Below are positions 27,747 through 36,270 of a stretch of 60,794 nt of DNA, piece after piece (positions within the stretch are counted from its first letter, which is position 1; every line of letters starts with the position of its first letter). Position numbers and translations under genes: made by a program. The notes under the pieces were generated by a model. It did no database searches. It saw only the letters and a list, made by a program, of their open reading frames with translations, and was not told the DNA's origin. The DNA is taken from the NCBI GenBank assembly GCA_903900235.1, contig CAIUMH010000067.1, positions 1-60,794 on the forward strand, in the 5' to 3' direction. The stretch comes from an uncultured Actinomycetes bacterium. Lineage in GTDB: Bacteria > Actinomycetota > Acidimicrobiia > Acidimicrobiales > RAAP-2.

Positions 27747-29028
27747 TCGGGTCTCGTCGGTGGTGTACCACCGAACGACGTGGCGGGGGTGGTGGAATCC
27801 GAAGTCCGAGCAACTTTGCGAGGGCCGGCACGAGGCCAGCGGCATTGCGTGCTGCAGCCTCGGTATCGGCCTCGGAAGGGATACCCAGTGGCTTGACGGT
27901 CCGACGCACCGGCGACTCGCACACCGCATCGAGGAGAATCATCCAGGAGCGAGGGTCTGTCTCGGCCGTCAGTCCAGCCCCTGCTGCCTCGGAGAGCCTC
28001 GTCGCTACCTCCGCGGTCACCCTGGCCGCCGGCTCAGGTGCCCGAGCAGACAGGCGAAGTGCGTCAGCAACCCGATCCTCATCGAGTGCCGTGGTCATCC
28101 GCCCGATCCACTCGTCGTTGAGTGCCTGAGTTCGTTGAGTCAGCGTCTCACGGAGGGTCTTGGCCATGGCCTTGCCCCCCTCGTCGAGCGACACCGAGCG
28201 AGAGGCGGTCACGACGGTCCGAAGGTCCCGGAGACGGATCTCCTTGCCACCGCTGAGGACGCCTGCTGCTCGGTCCTTCCACGCTGCGAGTGTCGTAAGC
28301 GGGAGGAGACCCTCGGCCAAGGTCAGGACGCCCTCAGGGGCAATCTGAGGTTGACCATTCGTCCGAGCCTGGCTGTTCTGCTCATCGATGGCCTGGCGCA
28401 CGGCCGGGATTCCACCACGCAGCAGCTGCTCAGCGACTGGCAGCTGCTCGGGCGAGAGTGCTGCGAGCATCGCATTGCGGTGTTCGGTCGACTGCGGGGG
28501 ACCCTGCGGACGTCCGCCACGAGCCCCATCGCTACCACCTTCTGAGCGCCGATCGCCTGGTCGGCCACCGCGGCCAGAGTCACGACCACCCTCTGAGCGA
28601 GGACGACCGCCCGGAGCGCCCGGGCCACTTCGACCACCGCGATCACCGCCGCCACGCTCGCCGCGATCACCGCGATCACCGCGATCACCGCGATCACCGC
28701 GATCACCGCGATCCCCGCGCCCACGTCCCTTGGACTTGGGTGCGAGGCTCCACGACACGCCGACCTCGTTGCGACCAGAGCCGACCACCTCGATCACCTC
28801 AACCTTGGCTGGCTTGGCTGCGACGGCGGTCCCGGCAGTGACGGACAGCACCTCGATGCCGTCGATGGTTGTTTCGACCTCGGCGCGCAACACATCACCC
28901 TCCGCCACCCCCTCGGGCAGCAGGGTGGCTACAAGGACACCCTTCGGCTCGCGGGCGCCGGCAGCGCGCCACGTCCAAGTCTCGTCACTCTTGCGACTGG
29001 TCAGCTGGATCTCTATGCGGCGGCTCAT
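27724..29028 (-). CDS. Arg/Gly-rich (RGD-repeat) protein, possible RNA-binding
   Basis: The 434-residue protein starts with a beta-type region (residues 1-85, RRIEIQLTSRKSDETWTW). It continues with a low-complexity basic stretch of RGD repeats and RGG/GGR pieces (about 98-180), and ends in a helical domain to the C-terminus (ALSPEQLPVAEQLLRGG onward). The layout resembles proteins that bind RNA through RGG-type tails, but no known domain is recognised. The repeats come from a 9-bp DNA tandem repeat at 28662-28715. The end is proline-rich (IPPPPPRR). It is divergent from the HtrA gene. Confidence 0.78.
   Translation of the reverse strand: MSRRIEIQLTSRKSDETWTWRAAGAREPKGVLVATLLPEGVAEGDVLRAEVETTIDGIEVLSVTAGTAVAAKPAKVEVIEVVGSGRNEVGVSWSLAPKSKGRGRGDRGDRGDRGDRGDRGDRGERGGGDRGGRSGPGAPGGRPRSEGGRDSGRGGRPGDRRSEGGSDGARGGRPQGPPQSTEHRNAMLAALSPEQLPVAEQLLRGGIPAVRQAIDEQNSQARTNGQPQIAPEGVLTLAEGLLPLTTLAAWKDRAAGVLSGGKEIRLRDLRTVVTASRSVSLDEGGKAMAKTLRETLTQRTQALNDEWIGRMTTALDEDRVADALRLSARAPEPAARVTAEVATRLSEAAGAGLTAETDPRSWMILLDAVCESPVRRTVKPLGIPSEADTEAAARNAAGLVPALAKLLGLRIPPPPPRRSVVHHRRDPISQNDEG
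28662..28715 (-). repeat. 9-bp tandem repeat encoding RGD units
   Basis: Five exact copies of CGCGATCAC occupy 28662-28706 and a sixth, CGCGATCCC, occupies 28707-28715. Each adds Arg-Gly-Asp to the protein read on the minus strand. Being a multiple of three, copy-number change keeps the frame. There is one mismatch in the last copy. Confidence 0.9.
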
Positions 29029-29155
29029 GGCCTTGCAAATCTACAGCCCGCGGGGCACCCCTCCGTTCGCGAGGCCAGATCGGTGGTGAACATGCAGCGT
29101 GGGGCTCCCGTAGGATTCAGGTCAAACTCGCACCACACTCTCAGGAGCCTCCCAG

Positions 29156-30436
29156 ATGGACAACGATTTCTCGACGGCTGACACCCCGAGCGATACCCCA
29201 CCAAATGGTCCAACATGGCCACAGTTGCCCCTCGCTCCACGCTCAGGACCCGACTCGACACCACTCAGCGTGCCGGCGACCCCTGACCTGACGCCTACGG
29301 AGGGAACATCCCATTCGAAGCCAGCGCGACGGCGGTCGTGGGCACTGACCATGGTTGCGCTCCTCGTGGTGGGCACCATCGGTGGGGTCATCGGCGGATG
29401 GGCGACCCATGGGAGAAGTTCGAACGGCATGACCATTCAGTCCGTGGACGCTTCCCCGGGAGCCGCTCGGCTGCCCAATGGCGCATCGATTCCGAGCCTC
29501 GTCCAACGTGTCGTCCACTCGGTGGTCTCGATCGATGTGAAGAACAATGGAACAGAGGATCAGGGTACGGGCATGATCATCACGGCCGACGGGATGGTCG
29601 TGACCAACAACCATGTGATCGCCCTCGCCGCCGGCGGAGGGACCATCACCGTCACGGCATCTGGCTCCACCAAGGCCATGCCGACGGTGCTGGTCGGTGC
29701 GGATCCGTCGAACGACGTGGCGTTGCTTCGCATACAGGGTGTCACCGGGCTCAGTCCTGTGACCTTTGGCAACTCATCAAAAATTGAAGTCGGCGACGCC
29801 GCCGTGGCTATCGGAAACGCCCTGGGGCTTGCCGCCGGTACTCCGACGGTGACCTCCGGAATTATCTCGGCCCTCGGTCGCACGGTGACCGCAGGAGACG
29901 GCAGTTCGAGCTCCACCGAGACGCTCACCAACATGATCCAGACCGATGCAGCCATCAACCCCGGGAACTCCGGCGGACCGCTGCTCGATTCGGCCGGCGA
30001 CGTGATCGGAATGAACACTGCCGTGGCGGGATCCTCGCTCGGATCGAGTGCGCAGAACATCGGCTTCGCCATCACCGCTGCGAGGATCAAGTCCCTGCTC
30101 CCTCTGCTCGAAAAAGGTGGCACGTCGTCGACCAACCACGGCGGCTACATGGGGATCCAGATCGCCACGCTGACCCCTGACCTGCGCAGCCAGTACAACC
30201 TCACTCCAACCGAGGGGGCCGTCGTGCTCGACGTGGTTGCGGGGAGCCCCGCGGCGAGCGCCGGGTTCAAGCAGGGTGACGTGATCGTGGCCATCGACGG
30301 AAAATCCGTGAACTCCGCCGACCAGGTCACGGCCATCACACGGTCGCACAGCGCCGGCGACACCATCTCGGTGACCGTGCAGCGGGGCACCGAGAAGCAA
30401 CTCCTCAAGGTGACCTTGGCGTCGCCCCCGCAGTAG
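29156..30436 (+). CDS. HtrA-like membrane-anchored serine protease with PDZ domain
   Basis: The 426 residues comprise a Pro/Thr-rich cytoplasmic N-terminus, one membrane span (about 62-83), a trypsin-like domain and a PDZ domain. The catalytic triad is His153 (TNNHV), Asp187 (SNDVALL) and Ser272 (NPGNSGGPLL). The PDZ domain is about 325-415 with GAVVLDVVAGSPAASAGFKQGDVI. The arrangement matches actinobacterial HtrA/PepD proteins that handle misfolded envelope proteins outside the membrane. The 127 bp before it separate it from a divergent gene. Confidence 0.95.
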   Translation: MDNDFSTADTPSDTPPNGPTWPQLPLAPRSGPDSTPLSVPATPDLTPTEGTSHSKPARRRSWALTMVALLVVGTIGGVIGGWATHGRSSNGMTIQSVDASPGAARLPNGASIPSLVQRVVHSVVSIDVKNNGTEDQGTGMIITADGMVVTNNHVIALAAGGGTITVTASGSTKAMPTVLVGADPSNDVALLRIQGVTGLSPVTFGNSSKIEVGDAAVAIGNALGLAAGTPTVTSGIISALGRTVTAGDGSSSSTETLTNMIQTDAAINPGNSGGPLLDSAGDVIGMNTAVAGSSLGSSAQNIGFAITAARIKSLLPLLEKGGTSSTNHGGYMGIQIATLTPDLRSQYNLTPTEGAVVLDVVAGSPAASAGFKQGDVIVAIDGKSVNSADQVTAITRSHSAGDTISVTVQRGTEKQLLKVTLASPPQ

Positions 30437-30448
30437 CGGGGGAGTGGC

Positions 30449-30928
30449 TCAGCGAGCCCAGTTCCGATCAGGGTTCGGTGGTGGGATGTTCATCGGCTTT
30501 GTCGGCGACCACTTACTCTCGGCCAGATCTTCGAGCACGTGCATCATGTTGTACGAGTCCTCCTCGTAGGAGAACTTTCCCTCGCCGGCATAGATAAGGT
30601 GCGAGTAGGCCGACTGCGTGTAGGGCGTTCCGTCGGCTCTCTTGGTCGGCAGGACCTGAGTCCACTTGATGATGACGTGGTCACCCTCGATAGCAGTGAA
30701 CTCGATCGGGAAGTGCCAGTCCTCGAGGCCTACCATCGAGTCCACCAACCAGTTGTCGATCGCTGGGCGACCCTCAAGGCGGCCCCACGCTGCATCGATC
30801 ATCACCGCGTCGTCGGTGTAGAGATCAGCGAGGACGCCAAAACTGTCTTCATCGCCGACGTCAATCTTGCGACGCAGCTCGACATAGGTCGCCACGGTGG
30901 CCGCAACCTCTTCGCGTGGAAATGACAT
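30449..30928 (-). CDS. SnoaL-like/NTF2-fold protein
   Basis: The 159-residue protein matches the NTF2-like SnoaL group: FGVLADLYTDDAVMIDAAWGRLEGRPAI is the usual N-terminal cone segment, followed by strands IEFTAIEGDHVIIKWTQV and YSHLIYAGEGKFSYEED. In Actinobacteria these proteins isomerise, hydrate or bind small hydrophobic molecules, sometimes steroids. The particular ligand cannot be read. It is downstream of ppa on the same strand. Confidence 0.8.
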   Translation of the reverse strand: MSFPREEVAATVATYVELRRKIDVGDEDSFGVLADLYTDDAVMIDAAWGRLEGRPAIDNWLVDSMVGLEDWHFPIEFTAIEGDHVIIKWTQVLPTKRADGTPYTQSAYSHLIYAGEGKFSYEEDSYNMMHVLEDLAESKWSPTKPMNIPPPNPDRNWAR

Positions 30929-30944
30929 GGTGTTCCCCTCTCAG

Positions 30945-30973
30945 CCCTGACTCGACCGCCGGTCGGCTCAGGG
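30945..30973. repeat. Inverted repeat between ppa and SnoaL-like gene
   Basis: Fourteen-base arms around one central base, with two mismatches (CCCTGA and CGACCG parts pair exactly). It lies between the ppa stop and the SnoaL start on the same strand. With no T-run it is not a classic terminator; it may be an operator or a hairpin that limits read-through. Confidence 0.5.
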
Positions 30974-30990
30974 TCGACCGAACGGCCTGA

Positions 30991-31509
30991 TCAGTGACCG
31001 CCCTGCTCCCTGAAGCGCTCTCTGCATGCCTCGAGCTCAGTGATGGCGTCATCGCGCCCGCGGAAGAACCGGGGGTCGGAAGTCTTGCCGGGCTCAAGGT
31101 CCTTGTAGATCTTGAAGAAGTGCTGAATCTCGTCGATGAGGTGCTTCGGAAGATCCTCGAGGTCCCGGATGTGATCTCGCTGCGGATCCTTGTCGATCAC
31201 GGTGATCAGCTTGGCATCGGGGCCAGCCTCGTCAGTCATGAAGAACACCCCGATAATCCGGGTCGAGATCAAGCAGCCAGGGAATGTCGGGTCATCGAGC
31301 AGGACGAGTGCATCGAGTGGATCGCCGTCCTCGGACAAGGTATTTTCCACGAATCCGTAATCACTCGGATAGCGGGTAGCAGTGAACAAGCGACGGTCGA
31401 GTCGGAACACGTTGCGCTCGTGGTCGAACTCGTACTTGTTCCTACTCCCTGCAGGGATCTCGACGATGACGTCGACGAGTGCGTCGGCTTCTGTGTACGA
31501 CGGGCTCAT
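30991..31509 (-). CDS. ppa: Inorganic pyrophosphatase
   Basis: The 172-residue family I pyrophosphatase hydrolyses pyrophosphate to phosphate, drawing biosynthetic reactions forward. VIVEIPAGSRNKYEFD is the N-terminal signature and DGDPLDALVL (residues 61-70) holds the metal-binding aspartates. AKLITV and KDLEPGK complete the active site. The AGGAGG before the ATG is a strong ribosome binding site. Confidence 0.97.
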   Translation of the reverse strand: MSPSYTEADALVDVIVEIPAGSRNKYEFDHERNVFRLDRRLFTATRYPSDYGFVENTLSEDGDPLDALVLLDDPTFPGCLISTRIIGVFFMTDEAGPDAKLITVIDKDPQRDHIRDLEDLPKHLIDEIQHFFKIYKDLEPGKTSDPRFFRGRDDAITELEACRERFREQGGH

Positions 31510-31562
31510 GATGGGGTCTTCCTCCTGTGTGGTCGCTCCACGCTACATGGCACAGGAGTCGA

Positions 31563-32336
31563 TTAGTTGGTTCCTACTGTGGCGATACCGCCATCCACCG
31601 CGATGATCGATCCCGTGACATAGGACCCCGCCCTTGATGCAAGGAAAATGGCGGTGCCGGCCATGTCGTCGGGACGTCCAATGCGCTTCAGCGGAGCGGA
31701 TGCTGCGATCTGCTCACCCACTGCGTCGAGTGTCGCAGCCATCATCTTCGACTCGAAGGGGCCCGGAGCGATGGCGTTCACCGTGATCGACGGCGCCAGG
31801 CGACGCGCCAGGTGGCGGGTCAACTGGTGCACCGCCGCCTTCGATGCCGAATAGGAGTAGGTCTCAAGGATGGGAACGTGTATCCCGTCAATCGAGCCGA
31901 TGTTGATCACCCGAGCCGGCTCCTCTGGCGAACCTGCAGCCTCAAGCAACGGCAGGAGTGCCTTAGTCATATGGAAGACGCCCTTGACGTTGATCGACAG
32001 AACTTTCTCCCACGCCGCATCGTCGAACTCGGCGATCGGCGCACCCCAGGTGGCACCGGCGTTGTTCACAAGAATGTCGAGCGTGTCCTCTCGCTCGGAG
32101 ATGGCTGCGGCAAGCTCTCTGCACCCACCCTCGGTGGAGAGGTCAGCAGGCAGTGACTGGCACCATCCAATCTCGGAAAGTTCGGCGGCCATTGCATCGC
32201 ACGGGGCAGCTTTGCGCGACGAGATGTACGTGCGAACCCCAGCTTCGACAAACCCACGAGCGATCATCGCTCCAATGCCACGACTGCCACCGGTGACGAG
32301 GGCCACCTTGCCATCGAGTGCGAATAGGTCTGCCAT
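31563..32336 (-). CDS. Short-chain dehydrogenase/reductase
   Basis: The 257-residue protein has the classical SDR features: TGGSRGIG cofactor motif near residue 16, NNAGATW, and catalytic Tyr/Lys in YSYSASKAAVHQ. IAPGPFESKMMA follows the active site. The shape fits NAD(P)-dependent 3-oxoacyl or sugar/alcohol reductases; specificity is open. It reads toward ppa. Confidence 0.9.
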   Translation of the reverse strand: MADLFALDGKVALVTGGSRGIGAMIARGFVEAGVRTYISSRKAAPCDAMAAELSEIGWCQSLPADLSTEGGCRELAAAISEREDTLDILVNNAGATWGAPIAEFDDAAWEKVLSINVKGVFHMTKALLPLLEAAGSPEEPARVINIGSIDGIHVPILETYSYSASKAAVHQLTRHLARRLAPSITVNAIAPGPFESKMMAATLDAVGEQIAASAPLKRIGRPDDMAGTAIFLASRAGSYVTGSIIAVDGGIATVGTN

Positions 32337-32402
32337 GTGGCTCTCCTTGGGGAGGGGGACGAATGGTCTGATGTTAGGACAGCGCTGGGTTCTGGTCTGA
32401 CA

Positions 32403-32618
32403 TCAGCCCAGGGGCTCTTGTCGGGCCAGAAATGCCGTCCGGGGCCTCGGCAGGTCAGGGCGAGCCTCGGCTCCGAGCACCATCGCCTCGTCGACGTCGA
32501 AGGCCATGATCACCAGCGAATGCCATCCGGGGCGCCCAGGGACGCCCCACGTGACCAGCCAGCGCCATGGACCGGGCCCGAATTCTCCTCCGCCGACCGA
32601 GTCCGGCAGCCTTCCCAT
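32403..32618 (-). CDS. Possible small protein, unknown
   Basis: From the ATG at 32618, 71 residues are open, with a Trp-rich middle (GPWRWLVTWGVPGRPGWH) followed by VIMAFDVDEAMVLGAEARPD. The frame continues upstream to 32915, but that would cover the gene at 32718. No family is recognised and no strong ribosome binding site is visible, so it may be a chance frame. Confidence 0.4.
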   Translation of the reverse strand: MGRLPDSVGGGEFGPGPWRWLVTWGVPGRPGWHSLVIMAFDVDEAMVLGAEARPDLPRPRTAFLARQEPLG

Positions 32619-32717
32619 GATGGCCCTCCTGATTGGCGTGCCCCAAGTATGGGTCTTTCGGCCCTTGTCGGTGATGCATGGGCGGCCGCAGGATGACGGA
32701 GACGAAAGGAGTGCTCG

Positions 32718-32903
32718 ATGAGTGAAGGTTCGAAGGGCCTGCCCCTGCAGGCAGAGCTCGAAAAGGTGCTGCAAGATCTCAGGGGAGTCATTGACGAGGC
32801 GCTCGTGCAGATCAATCTCGGCGAGAAGAATGTCAAGGAGCTGCTCAATCCATTCGTGGAGCGCGTGGCCAACGGGATCGCTGAGTTGAGAAGTCACTTC
32901 TGA
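32718..32903 (+). CDS. Small helical protein, unknown
   Basis: A 61-residue, highly charged helical protein (LEKVLQDLRGVIDEALVQINL) starts at an ATG preceded by AAAGGAG. The quinone oxidoreductase starts 32 bp beyond its stop, so co-transcription is likely. It has no membrane segment or cysteine. Function unknown. Confidence 0.65.
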   Translation: MSEGSKGLPLQAELEKVLQDLRGVIDEALVQINLGEKNVKELLNPFVERVANGIAELRSHF

Positions 32904-32935
32904 GCCTCGTCGCATCGAGGTGAGAGACTCAGCCG

Positions 32936-33913
32936 ATGAGAGTTGTCCGCTGTACCGAGGTTGGAGAGATCACAGATCTTGTCGTTGAGGAGGTTGAACC
33001 TCCAACGTTGCGATCCGGGAGCGTCAGGCTGAAGGTTGAGGCGGCTGGCCTCAACTACGTTGACGCACTCTTTGTCCAGGGCAGATACCAGATCAAGCCG
33101 ATTCCTCCCTTCACCCCGGGCTCTGAGATTGCCGGAAGGATCACCGAGATCGCCGACGATGTCGAGTCGTTCGCTCTGGGCGACCGGGTGGTCGCCAGCA
33201 TCGGTCTCGGTGGCTTTGCTGAAGAGGTCGTCATCTCCGCGTCGCAGGCCACCTTGGTGCCTGAGGGCCTCTCCGCACACGCCGCCGCTACGTTGACCCA
33301 GAGTTTCTGCACTGCACTCTATGGACTCCAACGCAGAGCATCGCTCGCTCAGGGCGAAACCGTGCTCGTTCTCGGGGGAGGCGGGGGAGTGGGGCATGCC
33401 GCCATACAGGTGGCCGTCGCCATGGGCGCCCACGTCATCGCCACTGCATCAACCCCCGCAAAGGCCACCCATGCTGCAGCCGCAGGGGCGACTGTGGTCC
33501 TCGACCCCAACCCGGCTCACCTCAAAGACGCCGTCCGAGCCGTCGCTCCCGACGGAATCGATGTAGTCGTCGATCCCGTCGGAGATGCCGCGACCGAGCC
33601 CGCACTCCGCACCCTGCGCGAAGGCGGTCGCCTGCTCATCATCGGCTTCGCTGGCGGCGAGATCCCTGCGATCCCGACCAATCTGGTTCTGCTGAGGAAT
33701 CGATCGCTCATCGGAGTGGACTGGGGCGCTTGGGGCATGACGCACCCGGACGCCCAGGCTGCGCTGCTCGTCGAGGTCTTCGCCATGATCAACGATGGCC
33801 GGCTCAATCCGCCCGAGCCCACCTGCTACCCACTGGAGCAAGTGATCGATGCCCTGCACGATCTTCTTGGCCGCCAGGTCACCGGCAAGGCGGCGCTGGT
33901 GATGCCGGGATGA
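32936..33913 (+). CDS. Quinone oxidoreductase-like MDR protein (no structural zinc motif seen)
   Basis: The 325-residue protein belongs to the medium-chain reductase group near NADPH:quinone reductase. The N-terminal GroES-like domain has AAGLNYVDALFVQGRY and PGSEIAGRI; the Rossmann domain has VLGGGGGVGHAAIQVA for NADPH. The catalytic zinc cysteine and structural zinc loop of alcohol dehydrogenases are missing, as expected for quinone reductases. The substrate (quinone or enoyl) is uncertain. Confidence 0.9.
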   Translation: MRVVRCTEVGEITDLVVEEVEPPTLRSGSVRLKVEAAGLNYVDALFVQGRYQIKPIPPFTPGSEIAGRITEIADDVESFALGDRVVASIGLGGFAEEVVISASQATLVPEGLSAHAAATLTQSFCTALYGLQRRASLAQGETVLVLGGGGGVGHAAIQVAVAMGAHVIATASTPAKATHAAAAGATVVLDPNPAHLKDAVRAVAPDGIDVVVDPVGDAATEPALRTLREGGRLLIIGFAGGEIPAIPTNLVLLRNRSLIGVDWGAWGMTHPDAQAALLVEVFAMINDGRLNPPEPTCYPLEQVIDALHDLLGRQVTGKAALVMPG

Positions 33914-33915
33914 GC

Positions 33916-35418
33916 TCAGGCTCGCTGGGAGGCCGGCGCTCCGACCGGCGCAGTGTCGGCTTGGGGTGGAGAAGACGGCAACAGAAGCGCCGGGAAGATT
34001 GCCAGCACACAGACTCCAAATGACCACCAGAACGAGGTTGAGAACGCCTCAGCGAGCTTGACCAACACCGGCATGGGCAGATGCGCTGGGTTCATGCTCA
34101 GCGCCTGGCTGCTCGCAATGTGGAGTCGACTCGAGATCTGGGTCTGGAGGACCACGGCGAATGCCGCCACACCGAGTGATCCTCCCACCTGCCGCACGAT
34201 ATTGGTGGCGGTGGTGGCACGGGGGATCTCCATCGGCGCGAGGTTGCGATATGCCGCGGCAAACACGGGCATCATCCCGAGGCCGAGACCGATGCCTCTG
34301 ATGAACAGCGCACTCGCGAGATACCAATAGTTCGAGGATGCGGAGACTTGTGTGTAGGCGAGAGTTCCGATGGCCAGGATCAGCATCCCTAATGGGACTA
34401 CCGAACGCGTGCCATACCGGTCGGCCCACATGCCCGCTGGTCGCATGACCATGGCCGCTCCGATGCCCTGAGGGGCCATCATCAGACCCGCCATCCACGC
34501 GGACTGCCCTCTCACAATCTGGTAGTAGAGCGGTAACAAGAACATCGTGCCGTAGAGCGTCGCCCCCGTCAGGAAGATGCAGATCGACGACACTGAGAAG
34601 TTTCGGTTCTTGAAGAGCCGCATGTCCATCAGAGGCTCTGGTGCCCGAAGGGACCGGAACACGAACCCGGTGATCATCACCAGGCCCACTCCCGTGCACC
34701 ACAAGACAGTTGGATCGAGGAATGTCCCTCGGTTTCCCACCTCAGAGAGTCCGTAGACGAGTAGAGCAAGCCCGGGGGAGAGCAGCAGGAATCCCGGGAG
34801 ATCGAAGCGGTGTTCAGAGTCTCGAGCGGTGTCCGTCAAGAAGCGGACAGCGAGAATCAGGGCAACGATGCCGATGGGGACGTTGACGAAGAAGATCCAC
34901 CGCCAGGTGGTCCCCGTCACGATGGCCCCACCGATCACCGGCCCCAAAATGGGGCCCAGCAGGGTCGGGACGCCAATGATGCCCATCACGCGACCCATCC
35001 GATTCACTCCGGCCGCCCGGGCCATGATGGTCTGGCCGACCGGCATGAGCATCCCGCCACCGATGCCCTGAAGGACGCGGAAGGCGATCAGGCTGGTGGC
35101 TGACCAAGCCATGCCGCAGGCAGCCGATCCGACGATGAAGAGCACCAGCGACACGATGTAGAGCGGCTTCGCTCCGACGCGATGGATGGCCCATCCAGTC
35201 ACCGGAATCACCACGGCCAGAGCTAGCAGATAGCCCGTGGTTACCCACGAGATGGTCGAAATCGAGACATGAAAATCCTTAGCCAGCGTGTCAAGCGCCA
35301 CCGCCACGATGGTGGTGTCCAGAATCGCCATGATGGTGCCGAGCACCACCACGATCCCGGCTCGTACTACCTCTGGCTCAAGCCGATCATCGGCGGCAGG
35401 GGCTCCGATGTTGGCCAT
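33916..35418 (-). CDS. MFS drug/multi-substrate exporter, DHA2 family
   Basis: The 500-residue protein has the 14-span DHA2 pattern. IMAILDTTIVAVALDTLAKDF is the motif D1/C-terminal region characteristic of the family, followed by SWVTTGYLLALAVVIPVTGW and FRVLQGIGGGMLMPVGQT. Proton-driven efflux of drugs or small metabolites is expected. The ATG at 35418 is chosen since the longer frame would cover the divergent gene start at 35482. It ends 2 bp from the convergent oxidoreductase gene. Confidence 0.92.
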   Translation of the reverse strand: MANIGAPAADDRLEPEVVRAGIVVVLGTIMAILDTTIVAVALDTLAKDFHVSISTISWVTTGYLLALAVVIPVTGWAIHRVGAKPLYIVSLVLFIVGSAACGMAWSATSLIAFRVLQGIGGGMLMPVGQTIMARAAGVNRMGRVMGIIGVPTLLGPILGPVIGGAIVTGTTWRWIFFVNVPIGIVALILAVRFLTDTARDSEHRFDLPGFLLLSPGLALLVYGLSEVGNRGTFLDPTVLWCTGVGLVMITGFVFRSLRAPEPLMDMRLFKNRNFSVSSICIFLTGATLYGTMFLLPLYYQIVRGQSAWMAGLMMAPQGIGAAMVMRPAGMWADRYGTRSVVPLGMLILAIGTLAYTQVSASSNYWYLASALFIRGIGLGLGMMPVFAAAYRNLAPMEIPRATTATNIVRQVGGSLGVAAFAVVLQTQISSRLHIASSQALSMNPAHLPMPVLVKLAEAFSTSFWWSFGVCVLAIFPALLLPSSPPQADTAPVGAPASQRA

Positions 35419-35481
35419 GGCTTCACGATAGTTCCATTGGGTCCAACCCAGGAACCCCGGCAACGTGCCTACCATGCAGCC

Positions 35482-36267
35482 GTGGACCAGCGACGACCAT
35501 CGGCGGCCGTGAACCGTGTGGACTCGGCTGGGCGAGACCGTCGAGCTCGAGAGCTCTCGAGGAGACGTCGCCAACGCCTTCTCCCGCTGCTCGGAGGAGT
35601 CGCCGTGCTCATTGTTGCGACGATCGTGTTCGTGACCGGAGGGTCCTCGCCGCCATCGACCACCACGACCACCACTCCTGACTCCCTGAGATCCACGACC
35701 ACGGCGGCATCGTCAACCACGACCACGACTGACCCCGGGACGCTTCCCCAGACCACAGCCGAGCCGAGTCTCGGTGCGCCGCTCACGCGACAGATGACGA
35801 CGCTCTTCAGGGCCATCAGCTCTGGCTCTGAACCCGATGCCAGGACCGTCTTCTTTCCCGAGTCCGCCTATCTTCAGACGAAAACGGGCGTGATCCCCAA
35901 TCCGTCCTCGGACTACCAGAGTCGGTTGATCGCCTTCTACGATCTTGACCTCGAGGCCTATCGGTCGAGCCTCGGTCCAGCACCGACGTCGACACGTCTC
36001 GTCGACGTGCTCGCCAATCCCGCCGATGCAGCGTGGATAGCACCGGGAACCTGCGAGAACGCCATGGGCTATTGGCATCTGCCCGGAGTGCGGCTCGTCT
36101 ACCTCAGCGGAGCGAAGACCTACTCATTCCGAGTGGCGTCCCTCATCTCTTGGCGCGACACCTGGTACGTGGTCCACCTTGGTCCCAACCCTCGACCGTC
36201 GAACATCGGGACTGTCGACGACCCTCAGACGGGTCCGGGAACCCCTGGACCGCCAGGCGGCTGCTGA
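35482..36267 (+). CDS. Membrane-anchored Thr-rich protein, unknown
   Basis: The GTG at 35482 gives 261 residues. A basic N-terminus contains RPSAAV and RRQRLLPLLG (29-38), a membrane span follows to about residue 55, then a Thr/Ser-rich linker with runs of Thr (about 60-95), and an extracellular domain (about 105-245) with YQSRLIAFYDLDLEAYR and a Cys at CENAMGYWHLPG. The tail is Pro/Gly-rich and ends in Cys. I do not recognise the domain. Anchor and linker resemble those of the CapA-like and glycosidase proteins nearby. Confidence 0.75.
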   Translation: MDQRRPSAAVNRVDSAGRDRRARELSRRRRQRLLPLLGGVAVLIVATIVFVTGGSSPPSTTTTTTPDSLRSTTTAASSTTTTTDPGTLPQTTAEPSLGAPLTRQMTTLFRAISSGSEPDARTVFFPESAYLQTKTGVIPNPSSDYQSRLIAFYDLDLEAYRSSLGPAPTSTRLVDVLANPADAAWIAPGTCENAMGYWHLPGVRLVYLSGAKTYSFRVASLISWRDTWYVVHLGPNPRPSNIGTVDDPQTGPGTPGPPGGC

Positions 36268-36270
36268 GGC

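Noticed and set aside
28662-28715. Short regular repeats considered as CRISPR
   Set aside because: Units are 9 bp with no spacers and lie in frame within a protein coding RGD repeats.
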